A stretch of 40,729 nt of DNA from Burkholderiaceae bacterium. GTDB taxonomy: Bacteria > Pseudomonadota > Gammaproteobacteria > Burkholderiales > Burkholderiaceae. Below, piece after piece: positions 1-9,559 of this stretch (positions within the stretch are counted from its first letter, which is position 1; each line of letters opens with the position of its first letter). Location of the stretch: NCBI GenBank assembly GCA_028871175.1, contig JAGWNU010000009.1, positions 1 to 40,729 on the forward strand, in the 5' to 3' direction. Both the position numbers and the translations under genes were made by a program. The notes beneath the pieces were generated by a model, which saw only the letters and a list, made by a program, of their open reading frames with translations, ran no database searches and was not told the origin of the DNA.

Positions 1-8
1 GTGTTCTC

Positions 9-584
9 CTAGGCAAGCCAGGCCAGCATGGCCGCCAGCGGGATCGTCTCGGCCACGTAGTAATGCGGTATCTCGCGCTTGGAGCGCGTCATGGCGGCGG
101 CAATGGTCTTGCGGATGTCGGCGGCTCTGTCACCCGTGACCGCGCTGCCAACTGGCGTGGCGTGCTCGACGTCGGCCAGCGTGATGACCCCGCCGTGGCC
201 GGTACCGGCGATGGTGTCGATGTCGATGCCGCGCTCGCGTGCGGCCTGCCGTGCTGCGGGTGAAGCCATGCGGCGCGTCTGCGGCGGCGGCAGGGGACGC
301 GCTGCGCCCGGCATGTCCGGCTGGCGCGTGACGGCGCCTGGCGCCTCGCCGGGCTCCAGGAACATTGCCATCGGCGTTCCAACCGGAATCTTCGTGCCGG
401 GCGTGACCAGCAGCTCGGCTACCGTGCCTTCGTGCCAGCTCTCGACGTCGATGGCAGCCTTGCTGGTGTCGACCACGGCAATGATCTGGCCCTTCTTCAC
501 GGTATCGCCGGGTTTGACCTGCCACTCCAGTAGCGTGCCCTCGTCCATGTCGGCCCCCAGCGCGGGCAGTCGGAACGCGATCAT
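9..584 (-). CDS. Dihydrolipoamide acyltransferase (E2) of a 2-oxoacid dehydrogenase, prematurely stopped
   Basis: The 191-residue product has a lipoyl domain (about residues 1-76, with Lys42 in DTSKA as the lipoylation site) and a peripheral E1/E3-subunit-binding domain (about 105-142). Only the first residues of the acyltransferase domain follow (RKTIAAAMTRSKREIPHYY, about 160-180). Full E2 proteins of this type have roughly 370 residues, and the HxxxD catalytic region is missing. The frame ends at an amber codon (9-11). The two codons beyond it still read Glu-Asn in the same frame, as expected for an AWLxxEN stretch in E2 proteins, so this looks like an in-frame nonsense change or sequencing error; too little sequence remains to prove it. 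GGGGAGG lies just before the ATG. It is the last visible gene of the acs-E1alpha-E1beta operon, 37 bases after E1beta. It may be a pseudogene. Confidence 0.8.
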   Translation of the reverse strand: MIAFRLPALGADMDEGTLLEWQVKPGDTVKKGQIIAVVDTSKAAIDVESWHEGTVAELLVTPGTKIPVGTPMAMFLEPGEAPGAVTRQPDMPGAARPLPPPQTRRMASPAARQAARERGIDIDTIAGTGHGGVITLADVEHATPVGSAVTGDRAADIRKTIAAAMTRSKREIPHYYVAETIPLAAMLAWLA

Positions 585-621
585 GCTGCCTCCCCGAGGG
601 TTGCCGGGTTTGGGCGCGCGC

Positions 622-1605
622 TCATGACATCATCTGCCTGACCGCATCGACGATGCGGCCGGCCTGCGGCAGCGCGGCGTCTTCCATGTGCTTGGCGTAC
701 GGAATCGGCACTTCCGCGGCGCAGACGCGCGCGATCGGCGCATCGAGCGCATAGAACACCTGCTCGACAATGCGGGCCATGATCTCGGAAGCCAGACTGA
801 CGCTGCGCCACCCTTCGTCCACGATGACCGCACGGTGGCACTTGGCAACCGACGCCATGACGGTGGCATCGTCGAGCGGGCGCAGCGTGCGCAGGTCAAG
901 CACTTCGGCCGCAATGCCTTCGGCGGCAAGCGTCTGCGCCGCCTGGAGCGCTTTGTGAAGCGATCCGCCGTAGGTGATGATCGCTACATCCTTGCCCTCG
1001 CGGCGGATGCGCGCGGAGTGGATGTCGATGCCGCCCGCATCAGCAACGGCATCAGGCAACTCACCCTCCATGTTGTACAGCGCGGCATGCTCGAAGATCA
1101 GCACGGGGTCCGGATCGGCCAGCGCCGGCGCCAGCATGCCGCGCGCATCTTCGACCGTGGCGGGCGCCACCACCTTGAGCCCGGGGATGCCCGCATACCA
1201 GCCCTCGAAGCTGTGTGAATGTTGTGCCGCCACCTGACGGCCCGCGCCGGTCGCCATCCGGATGACGATCGGCACCGAGAACTGCCCGCCCGACATGTGC
1301 CGGTACAACGCCGCGGTGTTCACGATCTGGTCGAGCGCCAGCAGGCTGAAGTTGACGGTCATCACCTCGACGATGGGGCGCATGCCGCCCAATGCCGCCC
1401 CGATGCCCGCCCCCGTGAACCCCAGTTCCGAGAGCGGCGTGTCGCGGATGCGCTCGGGGCCGAACTCGGCCAGGAGCCCTTTGGACACCGCGTAGGTGCC
1501 CCCGTACCGGCCGACATCCTCGCCCATGAGGAACACGCGCGGGTCGCTGAGGAGCGCTTCGCGCAGGGCTTCGCGCAACGCGTCACGATAACTGATGCGG
1601 CTCAT
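622..1605 (-). CDS. pdhB: 2-oxoacid (pyruvate-type) dehydrogenase E1 component, beta subunit
   Basis: This 327-residue protein is a typical transketolase-like E1beta. The N-terminus ([19 protein letters not shown]) and [10 protein letters not shown], where the Glu that activates the thiamine ring sits, are clear. Further on are the [17 protein letters not shown] segment and a C-terminal transketolase domain with DLRTLRPLD. Together with E1alpha it forms the alpha2beta2 enzyme that decarboxylates a 2-oxoacid and passes the acyl group to the lipoyl arm of E2. Its start overlaps the stop of E1alpha by ATGA, showing translational coupling. Pyruvate, acetoin and branched-chain enzymes are hard to separate by eye; the linked acetyl-CoA-synthetase-like gene makes a two-carbon acyl product the most likely. 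Confidence 0.9.
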   Translation of the reverse strand: MSRISYRDALREALREALLSDPRVFLMGEDVGRYGGTYAVSKGLLAEFGPERIRDTPLSELGFTGAGIGAALGGMRPIVEVMTVNFSLLALDQIVNTAALYRHMSGGQFSVPIVIRMATGAGRQVAAQHSHSFEGWYAGIPGLKVVAPATVEDARGMLAPALADPDPVLIFEHAALYNMEGELPDAVADAGGIDIHSARIRREGKDVAIITYGGSLHKALQAAQTLAAEGIAAEVLDLRTLRPLDDATVMASVAKCHRAVIVDEGWRSVSLASEIMARIVEQVFYALDAPIARVCAAEVPIPYAKHMEDAALPQAGRIVDAVRQMMS

Positions 1606-2623
1606 GGCGCGACGGCTCCGGCGGGTGTGTAGACGTCGCGGAGCAGATCGTCCACGGGTTCCCAGGTGCCTGCCTCTGCAAAGGCCTTCGCCCGCGCCAC
1701 TTCTGCATTGGCCTCCGCGTCGAGGGCGAGGAAGGCTTCCTCCGTCAGCTTGCCCTCGGCCTTCAGGCGCGCAGTGAACGTGTGGATCGGGCCGATTGCC
1801 TTCCAGGCTTCAACCTCCGCGGCTTGCCGGTACAGGTCGGGGTCGTACATCGAGTGCGCACGGAAGCGGTAGGTGCGCAGTTCCAGGAACGCAGGGCCGG
1901 CACCGCTTCGGATGCGTGCGACAGCGTCCTTTGCGGCGTCGTGCACCGCCACGATATCCATGCCGTTTGCCGACTGCGCTGCCATGGCATAGGCGGCGGC
2001 CTTGGCGCACAGGTCGGTCTGCGCCTGATGCCGCTCAAGGGCCGTACCCATGGCGTAGAGGTTGTTTTCGCAGCAGAACAGCAGCGGCAGTTTCCACAGC
2101 GCAGCCAGGTTCATCGATTCATGGAATGCACCTTCGGCCACTGCGCCATCGCCAAAGAAGCAGGCCGTGACGCGGCCGCTGGGCTGCATCTTCTCCGCCA
2201 GTGCCAGACCGACCGCAAGCGGCAGGCCGCCGCCCACAATGGCATTGCCCCCGTAGAGTCGGTGCGCGTGATCGAACAGGTGCATCGATCCGCCGCGCCC
2301 GCGGGCACAGCCTTCGCGCTTGCCATACATCTCGGCCATCAAGACACCCATGTCCATCCCGCGTACCAGCGCATGGCCATGCTCGCGGTAGGTCGCGACG
2401 ACGTTGTCGCTGGCAGACAGCGCGTGCAGCGTGCCGACGCCCACCGCCTCCTCACCGATGTACAGGTGAAGGAACCCGCGGATCTTGCCCGCGCCATAAA
2501 GCTCGGCGCATGCCTCCTCGAACCGGCGAATGCGCACCATGTCGCGCAGCAGGGCCTGCGCGAATGCCGGGTCGTAGGGAACAGGCCCGGCGGGCGGCTG
2601 CGGAGCGGGGTGGTCGACATCGG

Positions 2624-2627
<4 letters not shown>
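1602..2627 (-). CDS. pdhA: 2-oxoacid (pyruvate-type) dehydrogenase E1 component, alpha subunit
   Basis: The 341-residue product is a thiamine-diphosphate-dependent E1alpha. It shows the TPP/Mg motif GDG (159-161) followed by Asn188-Asn189, the [11 protein letters not shown] segment (80-90) and the RGGSMHLFD loop (111-119) typical of PdhA and AcoA proteins. Length is normal for the E1alpha of an alpha2beta2 enzyme. It overlaps the upstream acyl-CoA ligase gene and the downstream E1beta gene by ATGA at both ends, so the three genes are tightly coupled. It would oxidatively decarboxylate pyruvate or a close analogue. An acetoin dehydrogenase function cannot be excluded, but no acoX-like gene is seen. 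Confidence 0.9.
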
Positions 2628-4390
<1,763 letters not shown>

Positions 4391-4622
4391 CGCACCCCCT
4401 CTGGCCAATATAGGCTTCCGGGCGCATAACAGAAAGCATGGAGACGAGTGCGGTGCCGCACTGCGCGAAACGCAGTGCGACGGATCATTCAGCCGCGAAT
4501 GTGATGCCGACACCAACAGTCAGGCGATACCGCGACTTGATCTTGCGCAACGCCTTCCTGCGCTGCCACAGTAGGGTGGAATCACGCGATCCCAAACGGC
4601 GGGGCAGTCGCCCGGCAGGCAT
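4391..4622. promoter_or_regulatory. Divergent promoter region between acs/E1/E2 and formate dehydrogenase-like genes
   Basis: This 232-base gap separates two operons that start back to back, so it must hold both promoters. No convincing sigma-54 or strong sigma-70 promoter was found by eye. Two overlapping inverted repeats lie inside it, at 4448-4461 and 4457-4479. Confidence 0.5.
4448..4479. repeat. Two overlapping inverted repeats, candidate operator
   Basis: GTGCGG-TG-CCGCAC (4448-4461) shares its right arm with CGCACTGCG-CGAAA-CGCAGTGCG (4457-4479), a perfect 9-base inverted repeat with a 5-base spacer. The second has the size and symmetry of a dimeric regulator site. It lies between two divergent operons, about 70 bases from the acs start and 140 from the other start. 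The cognate regulator is not known; no regulator gene adjoins. Confidence 0.55.
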
Positions 4623-6077
4623 ATGGGGACCCACATGGCGAACCCTCGGCAACGGCACGCTGCCACACGCGGCTTCTATCATCTCGAGCACACGGCGATC
4701 AGTGAGTGCGCCTGTACCGGCCTGGCGTGCTTTGCCGCGCGCGCCGATCGGCCGCAGCGTTGGCAGGCCGCGGCAACGCAGGTGCCCGCACTCTACTGTC
4801 TGGGCAAATGCTATGCCGCTCCCAGCGATGGCGCGCATGACAACCGTCCGCACATTGGCGAGCACGCGAGCCATCCCGTGCTGCTGGGCAACGTGCTGCG
4901 CGGCGGCGTCCGCCATCTGGCGGCCTATCTGGAAGTGGGGGGCGGTGATGCGCTGGCGTTGGCCCGGCAGATGGCACCCCATGCGCTGGTGGCGTTGGTG
5001 AACGCGTCCCGCCTTCGCGGACGGGGCGGGGCGGGCTTTCCCGCAGGCGTGAAATGGCAAGCCGTTGCCAATGAGGCGGCTGCGACGAAGTACGTGGTGG
5101 TCAACGCAGACGAAGGCGACCCGGGCGCGTTCTCCGATCGCTTCCTGCTGGAGGACGACCCGTTCCTGGTGATCGAGGCGGCCGCGATTGCCGCGCACGC
5201 CGTGGGCGCGCGCCACGGTTATCTCTACCTTCGAAAGGAGTATCCGGTGGCCGCGCAGGTCCTGTCGCGTGCGCTGGAGCAGGCACGGGCCGCAGGCTGG
5301 CTGGCGCCTGCCTTCGAGCTGGAGCTGGTGGTCGGGCAGGGCGCCTACATCTGCGGCGAAGAGACCTCACTGCTGAACGCGCTGGAGGGGCACCGTCCGG
5401 AAGTCCGCCCGCGCCCGCCGCAGATCACCCGGCACGGGCTGTTCGGCGCCCCCACGCTCGTCCACAACGTGGAGACGCTGTGCGCCATCCCGTGGATCGT
5501 GAAACATGGCGCCGCCGCGTACGCCGCCCTCGGCTTCTCCGGGAGCAGGGGCACCAAACTGCTCTCCCTGAACTCGCTGTTTCGCCGCCCGGGGCTCTAC
5601 GAGGTGGAGTTCGGCATCACGCTTGCCGACATTGTTGATCAGCTCGGCCAGGGCTTGCGGCGTGGCAGGCTGATCGGGCTGATGGTCGGCGGTCCGCTCG
5701 CCGGTATCGTGCCGCCCGCGCTGTTGCACACGCGGCTGGGCTACGAAGACATGCAGGCCATCGATTGCGCGGTCGGGCATGGCGGAGTCATTGCCTTCGG
5801 GGACGATACGCCGATCGCGCGCATCGTCGCCGAGGTCTTGCGCTTTGGCGCGCGCGAGTCCTGCGGCAAATGCACCCCCTGCCATCTGGGCACACCGATG
5901 CTGGCTGCCATGGCGCAGGCGGCGGCAGGCGGCATGCCGATCGACGGCAGCCGCTTCAACCGCCTGATCGATGCATTGGCGGCGACGAGCCTGTGCGGCC
6001 ACGGGCGCGGGCTGGCTGAGTTTGTCCGGTCGGTACAACGCCACTATCCGCAGGAGTCGCGTGCATGGTCCGATTGA
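4623..6077 (+). CDS. fdsB: NAD-linked formate dehydrogenase-like flavoprotein subunit (NuoE-NuoF fusion)
   Basis: The 484-residue product begins with a NuoE-like [2Fe-2S] segment (CTGLAC near residue 31, CLGKCYAAP near 60). A NuoF/HoxF-type domain follows, with RGRGGAGFPAG (NADH site), NADEGDPGAFSDR (FMN site), GAYICGEETSLL and the C-terminal [4Fe-4S] ligands SCGKCTPCHLGT. This subunit would pass electrons from the molybdenum subunit to NAD+, or the reverse. In many fds operons the NuoE-like protein FdsG is separate; here its cluster domain is fused, as in HoxF. Translation may start at 4623 or at a second ATG at 4635; neither has a strong ribosome site, and a stop at 4572 limits any extension. 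It overlaps the next gene by 13 bases. Confidence 0.87.
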   Translation: MGTHMANPRQRHAATRGFYHLEHTAISECACTGLACFAARADRPQRWQAAATQVPALYCLGKCYAAPSDGAHDNRPHIGEHASHPVLLGNVLRGGVRHLAAYLEVGGGDALALARQMAPHALVALVNASRLRGRGGAGFPAGVKWQAVANEAAATKYVVVNADEGDPGAFSDRFLLEDDPFLVIEAAAIAAHAVGARHGYLYLRKEYPVAAQVLSRALEQARAAGWLAPAFELELVVGQGAYICGEETSLLNALEGHRPEVRPRPPQITRHGLFGAPTLVHNVETLCAIPWIVKHGAAAYAALGFSGSRGTKLLSLNSLFRRPGLYEVEFGITLADIVDQLGQGLRRGRLIGLMVGGPLAGIVPPALLHTRLGYEDMQAIDCAVGHGGVIAFGDDTPIARIVAEVLRFGARESCGKCTPCHLGTPMLAAMAQAAAGGMPIDGSRFNRLIDALAATSLCGHGRGLAEFVRSVQRHYPQESRAWSD

Positions 6078-8725
6078 CGATCGACGGGGCGCCATGGGAG
6101 GCGGCTGCAGGCACGTTGCTGATCGACGCGCTGTCGGCAGCCGGCAGCGCGGTACCAAACCTGTGCCATGACAAGCGCCTGATGCCGTTCGGTGGATGCC
6201 GTCTCTGCGTTGTACACGTGGATGGCTACGCGAACCCCGTTGCAAGCTGTACCACCGAAGTGGCGGAAGGCATGTCCGTCCAGACGCACAGCAGCACACT
6301 GCACGCCCTGTGCCGCACGAATCTCGAACTGATTGCTGCCCGCTATCCGAGGTCGGCATACGCGGCAGACCCGCGTCACCCGTTTCACCGATTGCTGACC
6401 GACTACGGCGTACCGCCGGGCGGCAAGCGCGAAGACGGGCTCTTCCGGGATGACAGTCACCCTTACCTGGGTGTCAGCATGGACCGCTGCGTCTACTGCG
6501 AGCGCTGCGTGCGCATTTGCGAAGAGGTGCAGGGGCAGTTCATCTGGGAGGCGATCGGCCGTAACGATGCCTCCCGCATTGCGGTTGGCCGAGGCCCGAC
6601 GCTGCGCGAGGCAGGCTGCGTGGTTTGCGGCGCCTGCGTGGACACCTGCGCGAGCGGCGCCCTGTTCGACAAGCGTCAGGTCTCCAGGGCCACCGCCTGG
6701 ACGCGCACAACCTGCGCGTATTGCGGCGTGGGTTGCCAGATGGATGTCGGCGTGGCCAACGGCCGGGTGGTGACGGTGCGCCCCGCCGATCGTCCGGTCA
6801 ATCGCGGACATCTATGCGTCAAGGGGCGCTATGCATTCGAGTACAACCACGCCCCGGATCGCGTGACCCAACCGATGCTGCGACGGGATGGGCGGTGGCA
6901 GCCCGTGGGATGGGGCGAGGCGCTCGACTTTGCGGCAACACAATTGCAGGCCATCGTCATGCGTCATGGGCCCGATGCGGTCGGTGTGCTGGCGTCGTCG
7001 CGCGCCACCAACGAAGAGAACTACCTGGCGCAGAAGTTTGCCCGCGTGGTGCTCGGCACGCATAACATCGACTGCTGCGCCCGGGTGTGCCACACGCCCA
7101 GCGCCAGGGCACTCAAGACGATGCTCGGTATCGGCGCGGCCACCAACAGCTTCGACGACATCGAGCGCGCGAGCGCTTTCCTGGTCTGCGGAGCGAACCC
7201 GACCGAGAACCACCCCGTGGTCGGCGCACGTATCAAGCAGGCCGTGCTCAAGGGGGCGCGCCTGGTGGTGATCGATCCGCACCGCACCGAGCTGGCCGCG
7301 CTGGCCGATGTCCATCTGCCGGTGCGCATGGGCTGTAACGTGCCGCTATTCAATGCATTGGCCGCGGCCATGATCGAGGAAGGCTGGGTGGACCGCGCAT
7401 TCCTCGCCGAACGCGTCGATGGCTTCGAGGCGTTTGCCGCGCACGTCGCCGCGTTTTCACCGGAGCGCGTGGCTGACCTCTGCGGCGTGCCGGCGGCGGC
7501 GATCCGCGCAGCCGCGCGAATCTATGCGCAGAGCCGGCCAGCCATGTGCTTTCATGGCCTGGGGGTGACCGAGCATCTGCAGGGCAGCGAAGGGGTGATG
7601 GCGCTCGTCAACCTCGCCCTGCTCACGGGCAACCTCGGCAAGCCGGGCGCTGGTATCAACCCGCTGCGTGGCCAGAACAACGTACAAGGCGCGGCACAGA
7701 TGGGGTGCGACCCTTCCGTGCTGACCGGTGCGCAGTCCATCGCGCAGGCTGGTGCGCGTTTCGAGCAGGCATGGGGGACCCGGCTGCCCGCAACGCGCGG
7801 CCTGGACGTACTCGAAATGATGGATGCGGCTCAGGCAGGGCGCCTGAAGGCCTTGTGGGTCATGGGCTACGACATCTATCTGTCGCTGGCCAACGCGAAC
7901 GCCACGGCCGCCGCGCTTGCCGCGCTGGACCTGGTGATCGTGCAGGACTTGTTCGTCAACCAGACCGCCGAGGCCTTCGGTACGGTGTTCCTGCCCGCGG
8001 CGTCTTCATTCGAGAAAGACGGCACCTTCATGAACTCGGACCGGCGCGTGCAGCGCGTCCGTGCGGCCACGACGGCCCCCGGGCAGGCACGTCCCGACTG
8101 GTGGATCATCCAGGCGCTTGCCGCGCGCATGGGCAAGCCCAAGGGGTTCGCGTTCGAGGGGCCGCAGCAGATCTGGGATGAAGTTCGCGCGCTGTGGCCT
8201 GATGGCGCTGGCCTGACGTATGCGCGTCTGGAGCACGAAGACCTGCACTGGCCATGCCTTGACCAAAGTCACCCCGGGACAGCCGTGCTGCACCGGGACG
8301 CGTTTGTCGGCAGCAAGACGGCCACGTTGGTGCCGGTGCCCTATGTGCCGACCCCGGAGCAAACCGACGATGCCTACCCGCTGCTGTTGACGACGGGCCG
8401 CGTGCTCGATCAATTCAATGCGGGCACGATGAGTTGCCGCACGCCCAACGCAGCGCTGCGGCCGTCGGACACGCTGGATATGGCGCCGGTCGACGCGGCA
8501 CGCCTTGGGCTCGTCGAAGGCGAGATGGTGCGCGTCTCCAGCCGTCATGGTTCTGCGGCGCTGCCGCTGCATACCACCGGCGCCATGCAGGCCGGCCAGC
8601 TCTTCTGCAGCTTTCACCGGCCCGACCTGCGGATCAACGCATTGACATCGCCCGTGCGAGACCGGCTGGTGCACGCTCCGGAATTCAAGGTGACCGCGGT
8701 GCGGGTCGAGAAGGTGGCGGGTTGA
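6065..8725 (+). CDS. fdsA: Formate dehydrogenase-like molybdopterin catalytic subunit
   Basis: This 886-residue protein contains, in order, a [2Fe-2S] domain (Cys34, 45, 48, 62), two [4Fe-4S] sites (Cys142/145/148/152 and Cys185/188/191/195), the [4Fe-4S] site next to molybdenum (Cys217/220/224/251) and the bis-MGD oxidoreductase domain. CCARVCH places the molybdenum ligand at Cys342, with His343 after it, as in FdhF/FdsA enzymes that use Cys instead of selenocysteine. The His-Cys3 site normally found between the [2Fe-2S] and the first ferredoxin clusters of FdsA/NuoG seems missing (RTNLELIAARYP at 84-95 is followed by no Cys). Expected reaction: formate + NAD+ to CO2 + NADH together with the NuoEF-like partner. 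No fdsC/fdhD or fdsD gene follows. Confidence 0.87.
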   Translation: MVRLTIDGAPWEAAAGTLLIDALSAAGSAVPNLCHDKRLMPFGGCRLCVVHVDGYANPVASCTTEVAEGMSVQTHSSTLHALCRTNLELIAARYPRSAYAADPRHPFHRLLTDYGVPPGGKREDGLFRDDSHPYLGVSMDRCVYCERCVRICEEVQGQFIWEAIGRNDASRIAVGRGPTLREAGCVVCGACVDTCASGALFDKRQVSRATAWTRTTCAYCGVGCQMDVGVANGRVVTVRPADRPVNRGHLCVKGRYAFEYNHAPDRVTQPMLRRDGRWQPVGWGEALDFAATQLQAIVMRHGPDAVGVLASSRATNEENYLAQKFARVVLGTHNIDCCARVCHTPSARALKTMLGIGAATNSFDDIERASAFLVCGANPTENHPVVGARIKQAVLKGARLVVIDPHRTELAALADVHLPVRMGCNVPLFNALAAAMIEEGWVDRAFLAERVDGFEAFAAHVAAFSPERVADLCGVPAAAIRAAARIYAQSRPAMCFHGLGVTEHLQGSEGVMALVNLALLTGNLGKPGAGINPLRGQNNVQGAAQMGCDPSVLTGAQSIAQAGARFEQAWGTRLPATRGLDVLEMMDAAQAGRLKALWVMGYDIYLSLANANATAAALAALDLVIVQDLFVNQTAEAFGTVFLPAASSFEKDGTFMNSDRRVQRVRAATTAPGQARPDWWIIQALAARMGKPKGFAFEGPQQIWDEVRALWPDGAGLTYARLEHEDLHWPCLDQSHPGTAVLHRDAFVGSKTATLVPVPYVPTPEQTDDAYPLLLTTGRVLDQFNAGTMSCRTPNAALRPSDTLDMAPVDAARLGLVEGEMVRVSSRHGSAALPLHTTGAMQAGQLFCSFHRPDLRINALTSPVRDRLVHAPEFKVTAVRVEKVAG

Positions 8726-8741
8726 ATGCTCCCTGCCACCG

Positions 8742-8757
8742 CGCAAACCGGTTTGCG
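8742..8757. repeat. Perfect 16-base palindrome between convergent genes
   Basis: CGCAAACC followed by GGTTTGCG forms a perfect palindrome between the formate-dehydrogenase-like gene and the convergent GntR gene. No T-run follows, so it is a weak terminator candidate; it could be a protein-binding site. Confidence 0.4.
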
Positions 8758-8809
8758 TCTGCGCATGGGCACGTGGCGAGGCCGGGCTGTCAGCTACGGT
8801 GGACGATCG

Positions 8810-9559
8810 TCATGCTTCTGCTGTCATGCCGAGCCCCAGCTTGACGAGCAATTCGTGCGTGAGCCGGATATGCGCTTCCAGCGCCAATGCGGCACGCGCT
8901 TCCTGCCGGGCCAGGGCGGCCTCGAAGATCAGCGTATGTTCCTCATGCACGTTGCGGCTGCTTGGCTGCGCGCTGCCCAGGCGGATGGCCACGTGCCGAT
9001 AACGCTCGCCGTGGCGGTAGAGCAGTTCCAGCAGGTACTTGCTCCACGGTGAGCGGTGCGCGGCGATGAGTGCCTGGTGGAAATGCCGGTTGGCACGTTC
9101 CCAATGCTCGGGGTTGGCAGACGGGCCTCGGGCTTCCGCGTCGCTCAGCGCATCGAAGGCGGCGCGCAGATGGGCCTCCCATTGGGCGTCTCCATGGCGG
9201 ATGGACAAACGGATGGCCTCGGTTTCCAGCATCACCCGCGTATCGGTCAGATCCTGCAGGTCCGCCAGCGAAATGTCGGTCACCCGATACCCCCGCTGCC
9301 CCTCCACCGTGACGAGCGCATCCGAGACGAGCAGCGCCAGTGCTTCACGCAACGTGCCGGCCCCGACGCTGTAGTGATCCTTCAGATGCTCCACGCGCAG
9401 GCGCTCGCCCGGAGCAAGGCGCCCCTGCACGATGTCCTGTCGCAGGTCGAGGTAAGCGCGCTCGCACAGGGTACGGGGGATTTCGGGTTCGGCAGGCGCA
9501 GCGGTGGCCGCGCTGCCGAGGTGCGTGCCGGACACGCCGGCTTGTATGGCGCGTTTCAT
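8810..9559 (-). CDS. GntR-family regulator (FCD/FadR type), PhcS/AphS-like
   Basis: The 249-residue product has an N-terminal winged helix typical of GntR regulators (LRQDIVQGRLAPGERLRVE, then GAGTLREAL and a short wing GQRGYRVTDIS). A helical FCD ligand-binding domain follows (DTRVMLETEAIRL, HFHQALIAAHRS, EEHTLIFEAALARQ). The start at 9559 overlaps the stop of the sigma-54 activator by ATGA, so the two regulators are translated together. GntR-type repressors called AphS or PhcS accompany the activators of phenol catabolic operons in Comamonas; by position and family this is the likely counterpart. The role as repressor of the phenol genes is inferred. Confidence 0.8.
   Translation of the reverse strand: MKRAIQAGVSGTHLGSAATAAPAEPEIPRTLCERAYLDLRQDIVQGRLAPGERLRVEHLKDHYSVGAGTLREALALLVSDALVTVEGQRGYRVTDISLADLQDLTDTRVMLETEAIRLSIRHGDAQWEAHLRAAFDALSDAEARGPSANPEHWERANRHFHQALIAAHRSPWSKYLLELLYRHGERYRHVAIRLGSAQPSSRNVHEEHTLIFEAALARQEARAALALEAHIRLTHELLVKLGLGMTAEA

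Noticed and set aside
4575..4588. Possible sigma-54 promoter before the formate dehydrogenase-like genes
   Set aside because: GG is not followed by GC at 10 bases (CG is present instead), so the invariant -12 pair is missing.
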